This document shows, one piece after another, positions 47,901-61,300 of a DNA stretch of 64,000 nt. This DNA is from Neelides folsomi (Eukaryota > Arthropoda > Collembola > Neelipleona > Neelidae). Position numbers and translations under genes: made by a program. The notes under the pieces were generated by a model. That model was not told the origin of the DNA, ran no database searches, and saw only the letters and a list, made by a program, of their open reading frames with translations. Numbering within the stretch: position 1 is the stretch's first letter; every line of letters starts with the position of its first letter. The stretch is taken from positions 1 to 64,000 of the forward strand of contig JAQGBZ010000105.1 in the NCBI GenBank assembly GCA_034687125.1. Direction: 5' to 3'.

Positions 47901-50900
47901 GAAATGGTAATGAGGGGATTACCATATCGTGTCCGATCCGTTCCCGCAATACCGGGAATGTAAGGATAGATTCCATTGAGTGTGTTGAGAAGCCCAATTT
48001 ACCTTGATTAGCATTTCAGGGCCTCATCGGCTCTCGACTCGAACCTCCCTGCATCTCAAATGAGGAATTAGCAAAATCGTTGGAGAAGTGGTCAGTTGGG
48101 TTTCCGAAGCTCGGGAGCGATTCCCCAGCGGCAGTGATTTCTTGCTCTAATTAAAAGGTGGTCGGCTTTGACGTACACTTCACCGGCTCCTCTTCTCACA
48201 TCAATTAACGTACCCTTTGGAAATTTCAGTCCGGCCTTTAACGCTCTTAACTGCTCTGATAATATATTCAGCTATTCCACCCTCGCTACTCCCTTACGAA
48301 GATTTGCCATCAATATTATTATTATACGTTTGGTATGCTAGGAATTGTTTTTTTGAAGGGGAGGAGACGTACAAAATGTGAGTAGTATTATAAAGCGGAG
48401 AATAAAGCGCTCTTGCGGCTCGTCTCGATTAGAATGGAGCTCGTTAGGGCGGGCGGGCGTTATCAGGGCGGCCCAAGGCCCATCGCCACGCTGCCCCCAT
48501 ATGAAAAGATAATACTAATGCATTGCAGATCCAGATTGAGGGCTGGCTTTTCTTTGGTATAAATTATTCGCGGTGAGGTGGCCGGCTCCTGCCCGCTCCA
48601 CCGGCTCTCTCGTCGTGGTCGTGGGTTGAGCAGGTTTTACGATGGGGCGATATCATCAGGAATGGAATGAGAGCCAGCAGGAGAGACCAATTTCCTAAAA
48701 GCCGGTCCTTCACTTTCCAGTTCGAACGTGGATCCTTTTACTTCTCATTCCCTGGGCTGGTGATTCCCTCGGCTGGTGAGGGCGGACAGTCCCCGGGAGA
48801 TGAAGACGACGGCTGGTCCCTGGGAGAAACATACGGGTCTCCTCCTATTCCCATTTATGACCTCACTCCCAGCGACTCCTCGTTCTGTTTTCTATTAATT
48901 CAATTCCTCGGCCCTTAATTGAAAAAATGAAGGGCTCTGGGGACGGGTAGTTGGAAATGTTGTTACTCACTCGGTGAGATGGGAGCTTATGGGCTGAGCT
49001 CATTGCCTTCTATGTACTTCCAAGTACGCAACTATGGCTCGAGGTTCCTTTCTCTCTGATGGGCTCGAATGGAGCCCAACTGCTGGGCGAAGATGAGGGC
49101 CAAATTTATTTGTACAAGCTGAATAAGTCTGGGTGTAGGACACATTAACATTTATGTATGTAGCACAGAGGAGTATGATTCGGCGAAAGAAGCCCCGGAA
49201 CCTTGATTAGTTTCATTAGGGCTAACTGTAGTGCCGCTCTGGTCTACCTTATGGGAGGTGAGACAAAAGGGTCGGGGGGCATAATGGGCCCATTATGCCC
49301 CACTGAGCGTATTGTGCTCAGTCGCCTGCTCTTTTGTGGTGGTGGGATGACATTGTTGTTACCCGCCCATTGTTGTCCAGGGGAGGAAGTCCTTATAATT
49401 CGTGAAGGGGTGAGCCTGGGCGAGTGTGGAGCGGATGGAAAATCGGCCCATTCGCCCACGACTTCCCGTGAGTCACTCGACGGCTTTTCCCCCTTTTGTC
49501 TCCTTTGTTGGGGGCTGAGGGGGAGCGGATGGGATTCTCCATGCGGAATGTGATTGGAACAGGTGGGGAACAGTGGAGAGGAAGAAGGTATGCTGAGATG
49601 CTCAGATTGGGAAGCGAATATTTCCCTTACCAAGTGCTTTTTCACCATCATCAGCCTCCTGCGGGAGAGCCGACCTGATAATTAGTGGGGAAGGAGGGCG
49701 AGTCGATCCTATCGTCTTCCACAATATATAATAATCTCTTCCACGATCAACCTCCGCCAAAAGCTGAGACTTACAAAGAATTCCTCCTTGACGGGCCGAG
49801 GAGGAAGCCCCATTAGATAATAACGCCAGAGGTTTTTTCCCAACATAAATCTCTCCCCCTCTGTTCCTCGTATGGGCCGAGATGAGATTCCCATATTCCC
49901 CCATCGATTCCCTTCCCAAAGAGGATGTTCCCATTAATAATGCATTAGGGGACAGGATTAGATAAGGGAATTTCCTGGGCGAGGGATTAAAAATTAAAAA
50001 TGAAGGCTTCGCCGTGAGAGATGGCCCAAAGTTCTGACACCCGATTTTTCCCCACAGAAGACTCCGGCGAGAAAAGGGCGGGCAATGCGAAATAATGGGA
50101 GTAATGAGAACTTTCATTTATTTATCGGCCCGCATCCGTGAGAGGAACTTTGGGGCGGCCGCCTCTCCCATACAATTCTGTAAATAGAGATGGGGAGCGG
50201 GCAGATTGGCCCTCGAGTAACAGCTGGGAAGAAATCCTCGTCTAGCCTCGAACCCTATACCCGACTGTCCCTCCTCTAATCACACATCCTGACTTGGGGC
50301 AGGAAACGCCAGCGAGAGAGATTCCCCACATCGACCGTCCTAAGGCTCATTTCCAGCTTCTCTTCCAAATGAGGTCTTAAAATCCTCCCTCATTCCCAGT
50401 TTCCCATTCCCTCCACCAGATTCCCACAATCCGGCTCTTTTCGACAAGGATCAGGTAAAATTTGATAATTGGGAAAAGGTTTCATTCGGATGTCTGAATT
50501 CTACTAGGAGGTATTCTGGGACTGGGATAGAAATTCATGAAGACATAAACTTACTCAGCCGTTCCTCATCTCTCCATGTAACGATGAGAGCGAGTGAGAG
50601 AGCAAATACAGGCGGGGTGGTGAAACCCGACCCTGCGGAGAACTCGAGTGCCACTCGAGAACATTCTCGAGAGGGCGACGGAGATAAGGGGAACGAAGAC
50701 GACATAGGACTGAAAACTTGTCTCCATTCCTTCCATCACTCAACTCTCATTTATAAGTCTAGGATCTCTCAACCCTACAAATACATATACGCATATGCCC
50801 TATCCTTCCTTGTCCCGAGAAATCTTTAGACCATTTGAACCATAGTGAATCATAGGAGTCGTTCGTATAGAGCGTGACGTAGAACCATTGGAGAAGCACG

Positions 50901-51030
50901 GAACTATTGGATAGGAAACGTGTTGGTTGTATAGTGAAAAGGATAAGGGCCCATTCCGTTCTTCCTGGCCCTCATTGGAAGTCTGTGGAAAGTGTTGGGA
51001 AGTGGTGGGCCATCGTTAGCCTCCTTCTTT

Positions 51031-51053
51031 TCTCTCTGCGAGAGAGAGAGAGG
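51031..51053. promoter_or_regulatory. GAGA run with inverted half
   Basis: TCTCTCTGCGAGAGAGAGA is both a GAGA-factor type run and a 7-bp inverted repeat around GCG. It may be a GAGA-binding site within the regulatory region; function is not shown. Confidence 0.35.
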
Positions 51054-51895
51054 AGTGTGTGTAATTGCATAGGGTTTGCTCCACAGGCGGAGAGAAGAGA
51101 GATTATGGGTTCTGGTTCCATACTTTAATTTCCCCGACGGCTGGGCGGACTCCGGAGGCTGTTCAGATAATAATGAATGTGAAGAGGAGGCGAAGTGAGG
51201 GGGTCACGGGAGGGCTTGGAGGGCCGGCAAGGGCTAAGTGGGATAATTCGAGACGTGGACCGGATGAGTCAGACGAGGATTCGACACGGGGCTCCGCCAG
51301 CTCGCCTTGCCATCATTCAATTTGTAGAGACAATATGCTCGGAATTATCAACGCAGTCCCGGATATTCTCAATTGGGTCGGGCAAAGAAGAGGAAAAGGG
51401 ATGGGCCGATGTTTGCAACTCATCCACTTCCTACTACATGGCATCAGACCACCTTCCTCCTTTAGACCCGGACAGGGTGACAGTTCCGATCTCTCAATGG
51501 CTCTAGATTCCTATTCCGATTCATGTTACTCTTAATTTTACGGTTCATGGGATGATTTCGAGGTTGGCCCGGGCTGGGATTCAAAATACCGAATTCTTAT
51601 TTTCATAATATAAGGAAACTCCAAATACACAAGAACTACCTACCTACCTCTTACCTATTTGAATATTCGTACATTTTCGTAATAAATATATTTTGATAGT
51701 GAGGAAAAAGCAAAGGAATCTTAAAGTAATATAATTCCATATATTTTAAATATAAAAATCATTAATTAGGATTAATTTTAATGCATTTGAATCAGATGGA
51801 TCTTCATTCGTCTTTAATATTCAAACTAAAAATTTGTAATTAGCGGTTGGGTTTTTTTTATAGAAAAATTTCATGAATAACCGAGGATAACAATT

Positions 51896-51924
51896 GTCAC
51901 GTGTTCTAATTTACCCGTCACGTG
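51896..51924. promoter_or_regulatory. Tandem GTCACGTG E-boxes
   Basis: Two copies of GTCACGTG at 51896-51903 and 51917-51924, exactly 21 bp apart (two helical turns), matching USF/MITF-type bHLH-zipper sites. A TTATAAG word follows at about 51986, and the ATG of the candidate ZAD-like ORF at 52073. Confidence 0.5.
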
Positions 51925-52072
51925 CCACTCGTAAAAGTCTTTCAACTGTTCGACCGAAGGGTCAATCAGGATAATAGGTCTGGGCTTATAAGCCTTCATT
52001 CGTCATGCTTCGAATTTCATAGATATCAAAACTTCCAGCAAGTCATAATAAGAAGGGAGTATTTGGAATAAA

Positions 52073-52375
52073 ATGCGAAGCTCAAGGTGCGGAAACGTCT
52101 CTTCGATGGATGAAACGAGAGATTCGTGTGTTTTGTGTTTGTGCGAGTCTGCCCAACCATTTCGCCTCTTCATTTTCTACGCTCCCCTACCTGACATCCC
52201 TCAAATGCATTTTATAACACAGAGAAATACGAACTTCATTTGTATGGTATGCGATATATTTGTATGCATCGAGCACGTTTACATTCGTTTGTGTACCTTC
52301 GTCCAATTTGAAAGCATAGAAGTTAAGCTTTGTATGGCTTTGGCTGGGAACAACTCAGCTGGCAAAATGAAATAA
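52073..52375 (+). CDS. Possible ZAD-like zinc-binding protein or first exon
   Basis: 100-residue ORF from ATG 52073. It has a Cys pair in DSCVLCLCESAQPFRLFIF, then after 34 residues a second pair in FICMVCDIFVCIEHVYIRLC. This pattern (CxxC, an FRLF-like segment, then ICxxC followed by a helix) resembles the arthropod ZAD dimerisation domain, which usually precedes C2H2 fingers; the spacing here is a little short. No C2H2 fingers follow in frame. A donor-like CTTT|GTATGG at about 52331 could splice to later exons. Promoter-like elements lie upstream. Homology is tentative; it may be chance. Confidence 0.35.
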   Translation: MRSSRCGNVSSMDETRDSCVLCLCESAQPFRLFIFYAPLPDIPQMHFITQRNTNFICMVCDIFVCIEHVYIRLCTFVQFESIEVKLCMALAGNNSAGKMK

Positions 52376-55300
52376 TTGGGATTGGAATCCATGGGACTGT
52401 CCCGTCTCAATTGGCCTCCATCATGCGAATAATAAAAGGTCCAACCGAAGGTCCCACTGTCACTCCTCCTACCTCCGGTCCAACCCGCCTTTTCCAGACA
52501 CACACACGACATATTGTATAATTACTAAAGGTAGTAAGTAATTTGTACAAAAAGACAGAAGGTGAGACATGTGATGTTTATGGCCACGAGGCCGCCTTTT
52601 TGGTTCTAACATCCTTCATGAGTTGAGTCTTCACGCTCCGCTTTTTATGCAGATGAAGCTAAAAGAGATTCATTGACTCATTAGGGAAATATTTTTAGAT
52701 ATGTGTCTGATGAGATTGAGAGGGTTTAGGGAAAATTCATTACAGGGTATTAAATTTTACTTACATTCATATAGATTGTTCCTCCCTTGCATCGAGGCCT
52801 CGTTTGAAGGTGGGGGAGAGGAATTAATAATATTTATGGGTATAATGGACCAAGGGCCGGGAAGATGAATTTAATTGAGATCTCGCTCTCTTTCGGCTCT
52901 TTCATGTCTACGGATTTATTGTCCTTTCAATTCAGGCTGAGAGGACGGGGCTTGTGAGAGGGGGAAGGTATGGAGTAATTATCTCGCCTGTGTCTCTTCC
53001 AACGGCCTAATTGTTCAATTGAGAGATACTACGAGACTCGGAATGAAAAGAAACTTTTTACATTGACGGCTCGACGGAGAGCAGATGAGCCGAGAGAGTA
53101 TTAATACAAGTGTTACTTGCACACTCATACAGATATATCTTTTCTACATAGGAGTGCATGTGTCGCTCTGTCTCTTTTCTTATGGCCGCTCTCGAGTTTA
53201 CGGCTCTCCTTCATTATTCACTTACGGGTCGGAGTTTGAGTTGTTATTTTGATTTCTCTCGCCCTCCTCTCCTATCTAGAATCATAAGGATCTCTCGACA
53301 CGGTTCCAGGATTCGTTTCTCTTAACACGTTTATTAGCTGACTCACGTACCTTTATAAGGCAGCTCGGAAAGTCGGCGTGAATGGGCCGAGAGTGACACC
53401 GACATTTTTATTGATTCGCAGAGAGAGTGAAAAGGTGGAGGGAATTAGGGTTCTGATTTATGTCCCAGCTCCTAATTACATTAATGTATTCGGCCAGTCC
53501 TTGGAGAACCTCTGTTTTCATTCAAAAATTTATATCTCTCGGCTTGCTTTCCCCCAAAATGTAGGAAGATAAAGGGGACGTTGTGGGGGGGAGGGAATGG
53601 TGGCCCAAGCAGACTCCCGATATCCATGATGGTGGTGGTGAGGGAGGAAGTCATTGGAAACACTCTGGTCCCTGGAGAGAACCTGAGCTCCTGCCCAGAA
53701 CAGGATATGGAGTAATATTATTATTGGGGGATTTGAGCTCGTGTCCTTCTTGAACATGAGGATATTGTTTATATATTGCTTCTTACTCCCAGCCGCCCAA
53801 ATGTTATCGGTCGGAGATAGGAAAGGATTGAGTGAATTCTCTGTCGGGAATGGATTTCCATTAGGGTGGTGTGAAAAAGAACTTTTTGGAATTGTATTGA
53901 AGAATTGGAGCCGGGGGAACATGGCGAGGGTCATCATCATATTCTTATCTCTTATCTAAAGGGAGTTTTTTGAGGGGCCCGAAATGGATGTTAAGCCCCC
54001 GTGTGTTCGGCTTCCGAGTATGTATGATACAAGATAGTATATTAGTAGATTGCGACTCAGGTGGAAAATTGGTTGAGACTGGGAGTAGCGGAGTTCCACT
54101 TCCGAGACAAAGGTGGAAATGAATTTAAGGTCCGTAATGTTTCTAATGGGCCACCCTCGTAATTACAGAGGGGCCGAGCAAATGATGATGGCCCTTTGTC
54201 ATCTATATGATGCGGTCGGGTTCTCTTGAGAGTCGGGAGCCTCCGGGCAGCAGAGGCAGCAACAGCAGCCTGGCACACACCACCATCAGATTCTTGATCC
54301 GATTAGAAATTGAGGAGAAGGCGGCACGCAGGCCTCGGAAATATAATTGAATCCACTATATGCATATGGGATATGGACGAGTTGTGTCTTTCTCATTAAC
54401 AAATGAGTGATTAAATAAGCCAGTCGGCCGCCAAGGACTCCAAGCCCTTATTTGAGCTCAAATATCATAGACATTAATCCCCCATCTGTCATTTTCCCAA
54501 TACGTGCTATTTAATCCATTTCATGCTCTTCACACTGCGAATCAAAAATTGCACGTACAAACTGTACATAATATCTCCCTTTGAACATGAGTTTCAATTG
54601 AGAGCATAAAAGCATTAAATATTCATCATAAATAACCAAACATTTTATGACTTATGGATCAAATAAATATATATTTTATCAAGGAACTCTATTCTGAATT
54701 TTCCCTCAACGGTGAAACTTTATTGTTCTCATATCTAAGAATCTTCGCAAAGAATATTTTCTTTATTCTTCCTTTCTTTGGAATTTTATATATGAAATAA
54801 TAACGGCCCAGGAATTTCGGTGAGAATAAATGATTTGAGGTTGGGGAGGAAGACGGGAAGAAAATGTTGGTAGGGTTCGCTTAGTGTTGGCTCATTAGCT
54901 ATCTCGAGCCATCCGGCCATATCCCCTCATTGAAGACACGGGTGATGGCCGAGAGAGAGACGTGAATAGAACCGGCCCCGATTTCTTTGTCGGGGAAGAG
55001 AGCCGGAGAAAGGAAGTTGGGAGCAAATGGGTCGACTTCGAAGCCCCGGACGACTTTACTACACATACTTTATCCCTATCCCTTCCCCGAAAGTTCCATG
55101 CAGTCTAATCTACTACTCTCTATGCTCCGTGTGGGGAGGGATATATATCATTAGCTAATATACCGTACTTGGATTCCTGGCATCCTTGAGACTCCGGGCC
55201 CAATTTAATATAATCGGCCCTCGCCTGGAAATATCCTCCCAGCTTGAGACAAGAACTCCCTATCCTCTTCTCTCTCCGCTCAAATTCTCAATTCCTCGGG

Positions 55301-58300
55301 AACTCCTGAGGAAAAATGGTCGGGTTGGATTAAAACTAATTAAATTCTTCATGATCCCACCGAGCCCCCATTCCGTATTTGCAAATGAGCTTTGAGGCCC
55401 TTCAGTCTTATTAGACCTCTCGTCCTCAACCGACTGTTGACAGACACTTGCATGTATCACTGAGCAAATACCCCTTTCGACCGGAGTGAAATTGATAAGG
55501 GATGAAATTCGTGTTTGGTCATCTTTCCCATTTTACTTGATTCAACCGCTCGGTTCGTTCTTCCAATTTGTTCCGCCTTTTTTCCTTTCAGACGGACGGT
55601 CGAAGAATATTTTGAATTTTTCGTTCCACCTCATTTTGAGGTTTGAGGGTCAAGAGTTGGACTCGGTTGAAATTAGCGGAGAAATCACCGTGTTTCTCCG
55701 AGGGCGAGGATTTCATGACCATCATCACTGACTTTTTGTCTCAACCTCATAAATTACGGGGGTAAAGACGTGCTAACGTTACCAACATGATTTCGAGGGG
55801 CCCGCCGTTGAGGCTCGTGGAAATAATAATGTTCTTTGGCCCAAAGTAGTGTAATCACAAAGACCTGAAATATGTACTTATATACATTTGCCACAAGTCT
55901 TAATATCTTGTAGGACAAGTCGGGTCCATATTTCTCCCCGGACAGGAAAAACTTGTACCTTACATATTCCTCCGTGTATTACATACAAAAATATCTTACA
56001 TTTTAGCACATTCATATACGGTATTTTCTATGTAATATGGAATTTTGAGCACGTGGTTTAATGTAGAGGGAAAGTCATGTGGTAGTTTATCGTTAATGCA
56101 AGTCAAGCCATCATTGAATTGTAAAGGAAATTGCACACATCGTTTATATTCCTTTGGCCGTATACGATGAACCTATTTGTGTGCTCCTCTGTTTGCTCTC
56201 CTGAACCAATGTGGATTCGGGGCCAAGAAATGTATTGACCGATTGCTGGAAGTGAAGGGAGGAATGATTTGTGTTTGGGGAGGTTTGGAACGGCTCTCTT
56301 GCTCTTTGATATTCCATGGGCTGCCAGGAGAACGGCAGACGTGGTCGGGCGGATCGGAGAGTTTGAAGAGTATATCTGATTATGAAATCTGAATCTCGAC
56401 CCTTGCCTTGAGCACTTTCGTCTCGGGCGGAAAACTCTTGGTAATGATAATAATGGGAGGCAGAATTCGTAGGTTTTCTCCTTTGGGAGAACCGGAGCTG
56501 ACCAACGATGAGTCATTGGACGGAAAGAGTCTCCCAAAATTCCATCTCTGGTCCCTTGTAGAGAGTGAATGCGGTCGGAAGGGAACCGGAGGGCCTCCTC
56601 CTCCTCTCGCTTCAATTTCCATCTCATTCCACCCTCTCCAGAGTTCACGGGCCACATAATCATGAATCCCGAATTTCATCCGCCCCGCCGCTGCGGAATG
56701 ATGGGGATCCATAATTGAGGAGAGAGGAAATTGAACGAGAACTCTTCTATATAGAATAAAAGACTAAATTTTATCCATTGACTCAAGACAACCTTCTTCT
56801 TCTTCGACCCGGACATAATGCACACTCTTATACCTTGGGACTTGTAACTTAACTTGTAACGGAGATAATTACGACTCCCTCGCACACGATACATCGCTGT
56901 GTGGATGGAGAGGGAATATTATTATATGGGACGGCCGGTGATGGACTTTTCTCTCCACACCCTACAAATGGCTTCGTCCTTTGGCCTAATGATGAGACAG
57001 AAGGAGACGGGAGAGGCCATGAGAGCACGGCATGAATGACTCGGATGGCATGACGATGATTCCTTCTCTCTGTCTCCTCCTCTCATTATTGCAGTTCCTA
57101 ACTGGCCACAGTCATGCTTTGGCCGTTGAGCTCTATGAGTCTCAAACTTCTTTGGGCCCACATCCATTCCCATAAATATAAAGAGGCGAAGAAAAGGCAT
57201 TAATCTCATTTGGTCCAGCCGCCCGTATAAATACGGGGACGATAACGATAACGATACTGCCTGCTCCGATTCCTCTCTTCTTTTTCGGCCCGGAATGGCG
57301 GGGGGGAAGAGGCCGGAGAGCTCGTTAGGAAAAGGAGTTCCCAAACCTCGTAGCCTCCTTAATTCCTCGGTTGCGTGCGGGAAAAAGTGATTTTTATGGA
57401 CGGAGTAACTCATTATGCAAATCCCTTCCCTCGCGAGAGAGGAGGAATTAGTTTGGGATGTGGGATTAAGAGGGCCTTTTTGGAAAACGGAACCTTTGTA
57501 GGAATTTGATAAGATGAAATATGTTGGGAAATGAGTGACTCTGGTCCTTCTCCCATCCCATATTTCACCCTCACTCCATGAAGGTGTTGTGTGTGGCCGG
57601 GAGCGAGAGTCTGAGGAATTATCTCGTCGTGATGGGCCGCCGGTCGTCCGACCCACTGAAAGCATAAAGTGTACTTAGGAGTCTGAGGAGCTTCAGACTC
57701 CGCCCTCAACATAGGAAAAGAGACTGGCAGGCAGGAGATGCTCAAACAGACGCCCTTTCTTTCTTAATGATAAATAATGGGGGAAGAAGAGAGCCGGGTC
57801 GAAATGAAGGGACGAGCCACTACGGGGCGGATTATGAATGTGAATTGGGGAGGAATAAAAAGGGCCGGCGGGCGGAATAAATCATTCCCAGATTTTCCAA
57901 AATAAGCCAAGAAGAGGATCGGGGAAGAAAAGATGGAGAGATATGAAAGTGGGAAAGTGAGGAATCTATTAATTTTTACTCCTTTAATACAACTCTACAA
58001 GAATAGGAAACAACGGAGATATAAAAGTAGTATATTTATAAAATATCTGTATCTTGGGCCAGAGCGCCCAGCTGGTGGAAGGAATGGTGTAATTGTATTT
58101 TGGGGCGGCAGGAGTAGGAAGCCTGCTGATTAGCCGCTGCCTGAGCTTGGGCCTAATGGGAAACTCGGGTGAGTCGGCGGGTGAGTGAATTATCCGCCGG
58201 AAGCAGGGAGAGTCGGTGAAGCTCTCGCGTAATTATATTTCCAAAGAGCCCCTGACTCATTCCCTCCTCCCTTCGAGCTGACCGCAATTTACTCTGAGAG

Positions 58301-61300
58301 TGGCACTCGAGTCGCTCAACGTGAAATGGCTGTAATAGACACCTCGCTCGGGTTCTTCCCCAAAGTGACAAAAGGATATTTGAAATGACCCTGTTTAGCC
58401 CTGGAGTCACTTTCCCACCCGCCCCTCCCTCGACCAGATCGGAGATGCGAAAAAGCTCTCCCGGATCTTTGCCACCAGGCCGTATGGAGAAAAAAAGTTG
58501 AGATTGAGTTCTTCCCCCTTCTTCTTTTTTGCTCAAACCCTCGGAGGCATCGTCTCTCTCCATCAAGATTCGATTATGATTCAATGAAGCGGCTGTCTGT
58601 CCTCTCTCCCTTTAATGCTCACCTCCACTGAGTGCCCCACTCCGACTTCGTTAAGCTCGGCCCGGCCCGGAACAAAAGTTCTCCCGAAGTTCCCAGGGCG
58701 GGACGGGAGTTATTAACTAGAACCCTGAGACACACGAGTTTGAGAAATGGGGGATTATGACATTGGGAGAACGCTGCTGGGGGAACGGAACCCAATTCTA
58801 GCCATGTATTATTCAGAGGCGACGGGGCGAGGAAGGGGAACTTTTCCCTATCCTCTCAAACAGACTTCAAACTCCCACGTCACACGCGGGTCCAAACTCC
58901 CAAGGTGTTCCCTGCATAAGTAATTCTGCAAATTTTGAGCTCTAATCACATCTCCAACCATATTTGATTTGCCGGACACGAAGATTCCCTCTCTGACTTT
59001 TTGGTGCTAACAATAAGACATTATGCCCGGTGGATAAATGTGATAAATGGCTCGAACCTCGGACCATTTCATATTGTTATATCCAGGATGTACATTTGTA
59101 AATAGACAAAAGTTGAACCGTGAAACTTGTCCCTTTTATGGCTCATCTTCGGGAGGCGAGAGGGAGTTTTGGTTCTAATGGATTCCCATTCTGGGACCCC
59201 GAGCATCCTTATTACCCGGGTAAAGTGAGGGGAACTTGGAGTCAGCTTATGGGCCCCTGATTTATGTCGACTCTATTTATAAGGGCATGAATAGGTAATG
59301 AACTCCTCCGAGCCTAATGATTATGCGATTCGGATCTACAATTCATATTTTCTCTCTCATTTGCGGCTCTGGTGCCGTTCCCGGGGTTCTTTCCCCTTCC
59401 CAAAAAGTGACATAGTCGTTAGTATTTAAGAGATTTTCCTATTTTATATGAATTTAGAAAACCAAATTTCCCTGATCCTTTTATTACCTCAGATTTCCTC
59501 AGTGGAACTAAATGGTATCAGTCTCTTCATTCCGCTACTAATTATGACAATGGATTCTACTTTCACCAATTCCAAACTTTCGGAGTCTTTAAGGTTAACT
59601 CAATCTGAACTTGTTCTTAGTTAGTTAGGAAGTTCATCGAACTTTGGAATTCAATTCAATTTCCTGATACTTATAATCTACTTTTAACATAGGAAATGAT
59701 GTTATCCCCTGTGCCCTATTACATTTACTACTAAAGGGAAACTTGACCAGAAAAATCATAAAAATATTATTTCACTCATGCAGTATGAAAGGTAAATCAC
59801 AAATGGTTTTTCCAACAGAAATTTGTGTTTACTTTTAGGGGGAACCAAATTCCTTTTTTACATAGAATCCTGTATGAGAATTGGGAAAGAAAGTTCCCGG
59901 GCGAGATTGAAGGGGAGAGGATGAGTCTCCTCATTTCTCAACCCGTCTCTGGATTTGGGAAACTTTTCCAGGTTCGAGGGGACTGGATGTCGTCTCTCAT
60001 ATGGAATCTCGTTCTCTGTCTCGTACTCTCCTCGTGTATTACAAATGTTTGAAAACTGGGGAAAGTTTATCCATGAGTTTAAACCCACTTCCAAACATAC
60101 CCATCCTCATTACTTCGCCCGCTCCTTTCCGAAATTTGCAGGATCGGGAAGATGTATGGTTTGGTCTAAAGGTCTAATAGTTGGTTGGCTTCCCCATGGA
60201 AAATTTCTGCCAGACCCACCAGCACAATCTAATATTTTATGTAGGGCGGTATTGAGGGAGAGGAATGCTTTCACTCCGCTCGTCTCTCCAGACTCGTGAC
60301 CCCAATTAAAATTTAAAAAGGGTTTTCAGATTTCCACTCCACTCCGGTGGAGGGGAAGGTCAAGTGGATGAGGAAAAGGCACTCCCGTCCATGTATTTTT
60401 AATCTCCGTCGCCGAGACTCATTCCTTCTTGGGCCCCGTAAAACTACGAGCCGCTCTCGGCTTCCAGCTTCCCTTCACTCCCTGCTTTATTACGTGTCAG
60501 GCATAAGAAGGCTGGAATTACTTATACGCTGTAGAGAAGAGATTCCGCTTCATTGTGTATATACGGAGCGGAGAGTATAAAGACAGGTCTTGTACATTTC
60601 CGTCTTTTGTTTCACAAGACTCGGGTTTTACACCATTCATTTTCTTCTCCCGGTAGATGTGTATATTTTACTTTATTCTCCGTCTGTCTCCGGGTTTATT
60701 TCTCCCGCTCTCCGAGGAAATAAGCCACCACAATGGCAGTGTAGGAATATTTAATGAATGTGGTTCTGGAATCAAGGCGGCCGCAATTCGGTCCCTTTTC
60801 ACTCATTCGGCCCAGAGTGAGCCATTTGACAGGCTTCCGAGACCCACAGTGGTTCCTCAGCATTCAAATTGGTTATTACTTGAGGAAAAACGGTTTCCAC
60901 AGGTACAGGTCTATGGTGGATGAAGGCAGTAGTGTGAGGCTTGGAGGACATTATTCGTCTGGAGCACCTGCATCCTTTCTTCCTCAGATCAATTACTCGA
61001 TGGAAAAAGCAACCACAGTCGTGCGGGCTGGTAAAGCTTCTCACATGAATACATAAGCTTAGGCTCGGATAGATCCAAAGAGAACGCCAAGTCCCATTAG
61101 CTAAGGAAATTTAGGAAAAAAGGTAGGGAATTGGCTTCAGAGTCTCCTGGAACACTTCTGGCCCATAAAGAGGAAGGAGGGAGAGACCTCAGCTCTCAAT
61201 ACGCACCTAGTCCTCCTTGAAGGTTGCCTAATTGCTATAAAGTAATCACACTAATCGCGTCGGACTCCTAAAGGTTTTCCAAGATTCGGGCCTCGGGAGC

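Noticed and set aside
48020-48090. tRNA-like B box (GGTTCGAGTC on the minus strand)
   Set aside because: No A box at the right distance and no acceptor or T stem can be folded around it.
49602-50117. 171-codon open frame on the minus strand
   Set aside because: Same reason: composition-driven openness, no recognisable protein features.
56103-56663. 186-codon open frame on the minus strand
   Set aside because: Overlaps other open frames on both strands of equal quality and shows no family motif.
56922-57665. 247-codon open frame on the minus strand
   Set aside because: No domain, low-complexity mix of Ser/Arg/Pro, no convincing start or splice context. The region has few stop codons on both strands because of its composition.
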